Shown piece by piece: positions 6,052-9,826 of a stretch of 9,826 nucleotides of DNA (its first letter is position 1; each line of letters opens with the position of its first letter). Source of the DNA: JBFISM01 sp041608535. GTDB taxonomy: Bacteria > Actinomycetota > Acidimicrobiia > Spongiisociales > UBA5794. Made by a program: the position numbers and the translations under genes. The stretch lies in NCBI GenBank assembly GCA_041608535.1, contig JBFISM010000136.1, forward strand, positions 1-9,826, given 5' to 3'. The notes under the pieces are model-generated. The model was given only the letters and a program-made list of their open reading frames with translations, ran no database searches and was not told the origin of the DNA.

Positions 6052-6433
6052 CTCAAAACTGCCGGATCTGTTCGGAACGGCGTGCGCGCGATCGCTCGTG
6101 GTTGTGGCTGATCTGTGCGGCGGTGGATCAGGGCCGTGGTCGCCGTGCTCAACCGATTGGGTCATCCCGACCATCGTCGCGCCGCCGCTCGGTGGGTTGG
6201 CGAACGGGCCCACCAACGGGGACTGCAGTTTCGCCAAAGCGCCGAGTGCCGCCGCACCGTGGACTGCTACGCCTCCAGCAGCTCGGCTGCCTCCCGCTCG
6301 ATCCACTCCAACACGTACACCAACACCTCCGCCGCCCCTTGCGCCTCCGACAGCGACTTCAGCGCCGCCGGCAACCCGGGCTCGACATGCGGCACAAACA
6401 CCAGTAGGTAGGGCAGCGAACATCTCCAGGGCG
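6052..6433. other. Interval between recombinase terminator and propeller gene, mostly unexplained
   Basis: Apart from the short minus-strand frame at 6267-6401, I recognise nothing here. A plus-strand frame from a GTG at 6115 starts with plausible-looking sequence (RRWIRAVVAVLNRLGHPDHR) and then turns into a low-complexity serine/threonine run. It may be the remnant of a gene truncated by past recombination. Its codon third positions are mixed, so I do not call it. Confidence 0.4.
6267..6401 (-). CDS. Possible small protein or C-terminal gene remnant
   Basis: A 44-codon frame starting at GTG (6401) has 40 of 44 codons ending in G or C, the pattern of genuine coding sequence in this genome. 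The translation reads FVPHVEPGLPAALKSL and then EVLVYVLEWIEREAAELLEA: mostly helical, with an acidic amphipathic end and no transmembrane segment. I recognise no family. There is no ribosome site before the GTG. The frame stays open upstream into the 3' end of the propeller gene, where the sequence looks non-coding. It could be a translated downstream member of the sigma-factor operon, or the surviving C-terminus of a gene cut away during rearrangement. Its 3' end abuts the unexplained stretch that follows the recombinase. Confidence 0.3.
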   Translation of the reverse strand: MFVPHVEPGLPAALKSLSEAQGAAEVLVYVLEWIEREAAELLEA

Positions 6434-8710
6434 TCAGCTGGCGTCGGGGAGGATCCGGGTGGTCGTATCGCCGCCGAGAACCCACACGGCTCCATCCACG
6501 ACAGACAGCCACCCTCCGCTGCCCGTTTCTGCGACATCCGTGACCTGCCGTGATTCAGTGTCGATTCGGGCCACCGTGCCAGGTGCCTCGATGCCGTCGG
6601 GCACGGGAGTGACGAGTTGCACCCAAACAGCGTCTTCGGTCGCAACCGTCCACCCGACCTCGTCGCCCACTTCGATCACGTCGGTCACGTCACCCGTTGA
6701 GGCGTCGATCCGCGTGACGGTCCCCTGAGGCCCGTGAGGCACCCACACACCGCCATCCGCGTAGACCCCCCATCCGTTGCCGCCACCGACGTCGACCCTG
6801 CCGGACGACGCCAAAGAGTCGAGATCGAAGCGTGAGACGATGCCCTCGAGATCGACGACCCAGATCGCATCGCCGGCCAAGACCGCACCCGGATCCGTGT
6901 CACCCTCACCGCTGGCGAACGTCTCGATCTCCATCGTCACGAGATTCACACGCCGCAGAGTCGATCCAGGACGGTGCGCCCACAACGCATCATCAACCTC
7001 ACCCACCCACCACACCGACTCGGGCCCCCCAACAGGAACTGTCTGGACTGCGCCCGTGGCGATATCGATACGGCCAATGCCGCCGACGTAGCTCACCCAC
7101 ACGGCGCCGCCGGCAACGGCCAAGCGACGACCCCACGCTGCTTCGCCCGGGAACTCGTAGGTGTGGCTGATGGTCCCCGTGGCTGCGTCTATCCGGCTGA
7201 CAACCGCTGCAAACGTGCCCTCTTGCGCGGTGAGTGCCCACACCGCGTCCTCCGTCGCCGTCAGGTCGACTGCCCCGATCGGCGCCGCCTCGGATGTCTC
7301 CCCGGAACCGGGATCGAGGCGCACCAGACCGTCTTCGTCGCCGACGACGCCCCAAATCCCCCCGCCGGCCTGCACGAGCGGCAAGCCTCCTGCAAACGCA
7401 ACGTCATACAAGGTGAGCTCGAGTGGCGTCGGCAGCCCAGCGGGTGGGCTGGCGACCGCGTTCGGATCGATGCGCAAGTCGGTCAAGAGGGCCGACCCCT
7501 CCGCGAAGTCGATGCGGGCGATCTCGTCGCCCCGTGCATCGAGGAGCGAGAAGGGAGTGACGAGCTTGCCCTGCGAGCCCTCGACGAAGAGCGCCATACC
7601 CGCCAGAGGCCGCTGCCAGACGACCGAACCGTCGGCGAGTCCAGCAGTGACGATGGCCGCATCGAGCGGTAACCCGGCCATGGCGTACACCTCTCGACCA
7701 CCGAACGGACCGGGGTCGAAGAGCACCGATCGGGTGCCGGCCCGATCAACGAGGAGGTCACCGATCTCGAATCCCGTGCCCCCGCCGCCAGCGACTTCCA
7801 GCACGAGCGCCTCGTCGTAGATTGCCGTGCACGCATCGATCTCGAAACCATCGACCACGATCCGAATCACCGCCCTGACATCCACGTCGTCACAGACCGG
7901 CCCCGACACGGGCACGGATGGTCCGGCCAGCGGAATCTCGGTTCCCAACCCCGCGGGATCGAACTCCAACGGAACCGGCGAGGCGTTCTCGATTGCGGCA
8001 TCCACATAGCCCGCAAACGAGGCGCGGGGCGCCTCGATCGCGGTGACCGCATTCATCCCGAAGTCAGACTCGAACCGCATCGCAGTCTGCTGCATCTGGG
8101 ACACCACAGTGAGCGCGGCCAGCCCAGCCCCGCACGGGACCGAGTCGGGATCCGTGCAGTCCTCTTGCAAGCCCACGACATCCCGCCAAGCAGCGCCGCT
8201 ATCAATAACCACCACGTCGAGCACGCCCGGCCACGACCTCACGTCATCGGCGCGACCGGCCAGAGAACCTGCAGAATCGGAACCAGAAGAGGTAGCCAGC
8301 ACGGTCCACGAACCCGGCGCAACCAGCCCGGCCCCAGCAGCCGACGTCGTCTCCGCAACCGAATCGTCAGAGACCTCGGTCGTCACCGTCGACTCCTCGG
8401 AAGGGCTCGTGGTGACCGTCGACTCTTCCGGAGGGCTCGTGGTGACCGTCGGCTGATCGGCCGGCTCAGCCTCGTCGCCGGTCCGAGCCAACCATGCCGC
8501 CCCCCCGACGAGGAGCAGGACGATCACTGCGGCGGCGACAGCGGCCCACCACCGGCGCCCTGTCCGTACGCCTGGTTCGAGCGGCTCCGGCAGCGGCAAC
8601 GAGCGCACCGCTTCGCCCTTGGCGAGGACTTCGGCGAGGTCGACGGACTGCCGCTGCTCCCGACTGTCCCGGCCGTACTCGGCGAGCTGCGTCAACAGAT
8701 CGGTGCTCAC
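6434..8710 (-). CDS. Single-pass membrane protein with external beta-propeller, probable anti-sigma/sensor partner
   Basis: This 758-residue protein has four parts. Residues 1-53 are a short charged cytoplasmic segment (LLTQLAEYGRDSREQRQSVD). Residues 54-75 are one transmembrane helix (WWAAVAAAVIVLLLVGGAAW). Residues 76-130 are a Ser/Thr/Glu-rich linker with a tandem ten-residue repeat (TVTTSPPEES, TVTTSPSEES). The rest is extracytoplasmic: a middle region (about 130-440) of no family I recognise with four cysteines (185, 193, 273, 294) that could form disulfides, then a beta-propeller (about 440-758) with repeated strands such as DAVWALTA, GAVWVSYVGGIGRIDIATG, DAIWVVD, GGVWVPH and GAVWVLGG, resembling PQQ/Vgb-type blades. 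The GTG start overlaps the sigma-factor stop by GTGA, so the two are coupled. Topology and pairing suggest an anti-sigma factor or sensor, but the N-terminus lacks the zinc HxxxCxxC anti-sigma motif, so regulation of the sigma factor is inference. Confidence 0.8.
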   Translation of the reverse strand: MSTDLLTQLAEYGRDSREQRQSVDLAEVLAKGEAVRSLPLPEPLEPGVRTGRRWWAAVAAAVIVLLLVGGAAWLARTGDEAEPADQPTVTTSPPEESTVTTSPSEESTVTTEVSDDSVAETTSAAGAGLVAPGSWTVLATSSGSDSAGSLAGRADDVRSWPGVLDVVVIDSGAAWRDVVGLQEDCTDPDSVPCGAGLAALTVVSQMQQTAMRFESDFGMNAVTAIEAPRASFAGYVDAAIENASPVPLEFDPAGLGTEIPLAGPSVPVSGPVCDDVDVRAVIRIVVDGFEIDACTAIYDEALVLEVAGGGGTGFEIGDLLVDRAGTRSVLFDPGPFGGREVYAMAGLPLDAAIVTAGLADGSVVWQRPLAGMALFVEGSQGKLVTPFSLLDARGDEIARIDFAEGSALLTDLRIDPNAVASPPAGLPTPLELTLYDVAFAGGLPLVQAGGGIWGVVGDEDGLVRLDPGSGETSEAAPIGAVDLTATEDAVWALTAQEGTFAAVVSRIDAATGTISHTYEFPGEAAWGRRLAVAGGAVWVSYVGGIGRIDIATGAVQTVPVGGPESVWWVGEVDDALWAHRPGSTLRRVNLVTMEIETFASGEGDTDPGAVLAGDAIWVVDLEGIVSRFDLDSLASSGRVDVGGGNGWGVYADGGVWVPHGPQGTVTRIDASTGDVTDVIEVGDEVGWTVATEDAVWVQLVTPVPDGIEAPGTVARIDTESRQVTDVAETGSGGWLSVVDGAVWVLGGDTTTRILPDAS
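8380..8452. repeat. 30-bp tandem repeat coding the extracellular linker
   Basis: Two full 30-bp units (8380-8409 and 8410-8439) and a partial third (8440-8452) share GTCACCGTCGACTC and AGGGCTCG blocks with few differences. Each unit encodes ten residues of the TVTTSPxEES linker just outside the membrane. Such repeats can change copy number and so alter the length of the stalk between membrane and sensor domain. Confidence 0.8.
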
Positions 8711-9174
8711 AGCTTCACCCCCATCCGATCACGAAGCCGCGCCATGCCACGCTCCGCATGGCTCTGCACCGTCGACTTCGACACATCGAGCAATTCAGCA
8801 ACTTCACTCATCGTCCACTGGTAGCAATGGAGCAGCATCACCACCACGCGCTGCTGATCGGGAAGGTTCGCCAGCGCCTCCGGTAGGTGGGGCTCTACCC
8901 AGGGCGTGCGCTCGATATCGACCGGCATCAAGGTCACCCGGCGCCGCCGAAGCATCCGCCGCCCCAGATTCCGTCCCACCACGTACAGATACCCGGCAGG
9001 GTTGTCCAAATCGCTCATCCGATCCCAGTGCTCCCACGCATACGCCAGAGCCTCCGCAGTGGCGTCGCGGCCCACCTCGAACCCCAACGCCGCCGACAAT
9101 GCATCGTGAAGGCGCGGCTCCACATCGCGCACAAAGCCGTCGAACGACTTCTCATCACCGGCGTCGGGCAACAC
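8707..9174 (-). CDS. ECF-type RNA polymerase sigma factor
   Basis: This 155-residue protein has the two domains of an extracytoplasmic-function sigma factor. Region 2 (about 12-76) includes DATAEALAYAWEHWDRMSD and NPAGYLYVVGRNLGRRMLRR, for core RNA polymerase and -10 recognition. Region 4 (about 96-150) includes LANLPDQQRVVVMLLH and the helix-turn-helix MSEVAELLDVSKSTVQSHAERGMARLR, for -35 recognition. There is no C-terminal extension. The start is ambiguous: GTG at 9174 lies one base from GGGAGG (9176-9181), whereas the next codon, TTG at 9171, has four bases of spacing and may be the real start. The gene overlaps the membrane protein by GTGA, the usual arrangement for an ECF sigma and its regulator. 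Region 2 is divergent from the best-known ECF groups, so target promoters cannot be predicted. Confidence 0.9.
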   Translation of the reverse strand: MLPDAGDEKSFDGFVRDVEPRLHDALSAALGFEVGRDATAEALAYAWEHWDRMSDLDNPAGYLYVVGRNLGRRMLRRRRVTLMPVDIERTPWVEPHLPEALANLPDQQRVVVMLLHCYQWTMSEVAELLDVSKSTVQSHAERGMARLRDRMGVKL

Positions 9175-9196
9175 GCCTCCCTTTCCACTCCTACCC

Positions 9197-9221
9197 TACG
9201 AAGGCACCCAGCTGCCTGTTC
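9197..9221 (-). promoter_or_regulatory. Possible ECF-type promoter of the sigma operon
   Basis: On the minus strand, GAAC (9218-9221) and CGTA (9197-9200) are 17 bp apart, resembling the GGAAC / CGT pattern of many ECF-dependent promoters, and lie about 25 bases before the sigma gene. This would fit autoregulation. The match is short and could arise by chance. Confidence 0.25.
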
Positions 9222-9707
9222 GTACGACAGCGATCGCTAAATCTGCCAATGGCGTCACGGACTGAGGGACGATGCGCGCCGTAGTGCCATCCCACGGGGC
9301 CACCAGCTGGTCTGGGCCGGGTGTCTCCAAACCAGGTCGCCGCTGCACCCGCATGCGAACAGCGCCGATCACCAAATCGGGGCTGAAAACGAGCAGTCAC
9401 CGCAATAGCGCCGAGCGGCACGTAGGCGTGCGCCTCTGGATGCGGGCGATGAGGAGGCGTCGCGGCTGGTCGACGGCAGATCGGTGCAAGGTCGCGAGGT
9501 TCGAGCTGGCGAGCACTGTGCGCCGATGAACGGACTGTGTGTCGACGGGAGGTCCGCCACGATCCCAGTTGTCTCCCCGGCCAGTAGACGAACGCTCGGG
9601 GCGCGCTGGGGGCGCGGGAGAACCAGAAGGGGCGAGCATCGACCCGCAATGATGCAAACTCTTGCAAAGCCCGAGATTGTTGTGTATCAACGGTTTTCGG
9701 CCGATTC
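9222..9707. other. Interval with no recognisable gene
   Basis: About 490 bases with open frames on both strands that are arginine/proline-rich and resemble no family I know. A directly repeated TGCAAA (9653-9658 and 9663-9668, ten bases apart) lies near the right end, in an AT-richer patch before the tRNA fragment. One helical turn of spacing would suit a DNA-binding protein such as a recombinase, but two short copies are weak evidence. Confidence 0.45.
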
Positions 9708-9738
9708 CCCTGTCACTGAGGACGCGTCCCAGACAGGG
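9708..9738. repeat. Nested palindrome beside the tRNA fragment
   Basis: CCCTGTC (9708-9714) is the reverse complement of GACAGGG (9732-9738), and between them lies the perfect 10-bp palindrome GGACGCGTCC (9720-9729). The structure ends three bases before the tRNA-derived sequence begins. Its place suggests a recombination or element-end structure, or a terminator. Confidence 0.55.
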
Positions 9739-9741
9739 CGT

Positions 9742-9803
9742 GGCAGTCTTGAAAACTGCCGAACCCCCAGCGGGTTCCGTGGGTTCGAATCCCACTCCCT
9801 CCG
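9742..9803 (+). tRNA. tRNA-Ser(UGA), 3' part only (probable attachment-site remnant)
   Basis: From the anticodon arm to the discriminator base, this is an excellent tRNA-Ser. The anticodon stem is GCAGT (9743-9747) with ACTGC (9755-9759), around the loop CTTGAAA with anticodon TGA at 9750-9752. The long class II variable arm is GAACCC (9761-9766) with GGGTTC (9772-9777). The T arm is GTGGG-TTCGAAT-CCCAC (9779-9795). The acceptor 3' strand is TCCCTCC (9796-9802) with discriminator G at 9803 and no encoded CCA. The 5' half is missing: upstream there is neither the GGAGGGA strand needed to pair with the acceptor nor a D arm with its conserved A and GG. Integrases commonly use exactly this anticodon-to-3'-end portion of tRNA genes as attB, so this is probably the att copy left at the far end of an integrated element. 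Confidence 0.8.
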
Positions 9804-9826
9804 CGCCCTGACCGAACGCCCCCGCC

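Noticed and set aside
5818..6645. 275-codon minus-strand frame across the recombinase end and its flank
   Set aside because: Glycine/alanine/valine low-complexity translation overlapping the recombinase C-terminus and the propeller gene; no motif.
6974..7672. 232-codon plus-strand frame inside the propeller gene
   Set aside because: Shadow of the minus-strand propeller gene, whose repeated blades and operon context make that strand clearly the coding one.
9397..9795. 132-codon minus-strand open frame beginning MGFEPTEPAGGSAVFKT
   Set aside because: This is the well-known spurious translation across the antisense strand of a tRNA-Ser gene; its start coincides with the tRNA T and variable arms.
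9716..9803. A complete tRNA-Ser including the sequence left of the anticodon arm
   Set aside because: TGAGGAC cannot pair properly with TCCCTCC, and the would-be D arm lacks the conserved A and GG; the upstream bases belong to a separate palindrome.
1..9826. CRISPR array, restriction-modification, toxin-antitoxin or retron components
   Set aside because: No regularly spaced repeat array, and no recognisable nuclease, methyltransferase, reverse transcriptase or toxin motif in any frame.

Overview
The window is high-GC DNA with GTG starts, GTGA/ATGA overlaps and a probable leaderless promoter. Together with an actinobacterial-style nitronate monooxygenase and an ECF sigma/membrane-protein pair, this suggests an actinobacterium, possibly of the Acidimicrobiia. 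That placement is inference from protein style only. Much of the window looks accessory: it holds a broken IS110-family transposase, a broken tyrosine recombinase and, at the right edge, an isolated 3' part of a tRNA-Ser gene of the kind left by site-specific integration.

Layout. Positions 1-537 (minus) hold the N-terminal part of an IS110-family DEDD transposase with a frameshift in a seven-C run; the gene runs off the left edge. Its 5' non-coding flank (538 to about 790) contains hairpins and is where an IS110 bridge RNA would be encoded. Positions 803-2245 (plus) encode a nitronate monooxygenase-family flavoprotein. Positions 2246-2568 are non-coding but hold a perfect 7-bp dyad and a long stem-loop with 11-bp arms. 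Positions 2569-4337 (minus) are a two-gene operon, SDR oxidoreductase then QueA-like protein, joined by an ATGA overlap. It is divergent from a soxR gene (4417-4881, plus). The 79-bp gap between them holds a SoxR-box-like 20-bp dyad in a 19-bp promoter spacer, as expected for a MerR-type activated promoter. Positions 5085-6006 (plus) are a tyrosine recombinase split by a frameshift just before its HxxR motif; its ribosome binding site lies inside a perfect hairpin. A strong stem-loop (6016-6051) follows. Positions 6434-9174 (minus) are an ECF sigma factor and, overlapping it by GTGA, a 758-residue single-pass membrane protein with an external beta-propeller, probably its anti-sigma/sensor partner. 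From about 9222 to 9707 no gene is recognised. Positions 9708-9738 hold a nested palindrome, and 9742-9803 is the 3' part of tRNA-Ser(UGA).

How the parts may work together. The SoxR unit reads as a redox-responsive module in which SoxR directly controls an NAD(P)H-type reductase and an unusual QueA-like enzyme. The sigma/propeller pair reads as a transmembrane signalling module. The tRNA fragment is oriented so that any element using it as an attachment site would lie to its left, on the side of this window's genes. The two frameshifted mobile genes indicate decay, or else sequencing errors.
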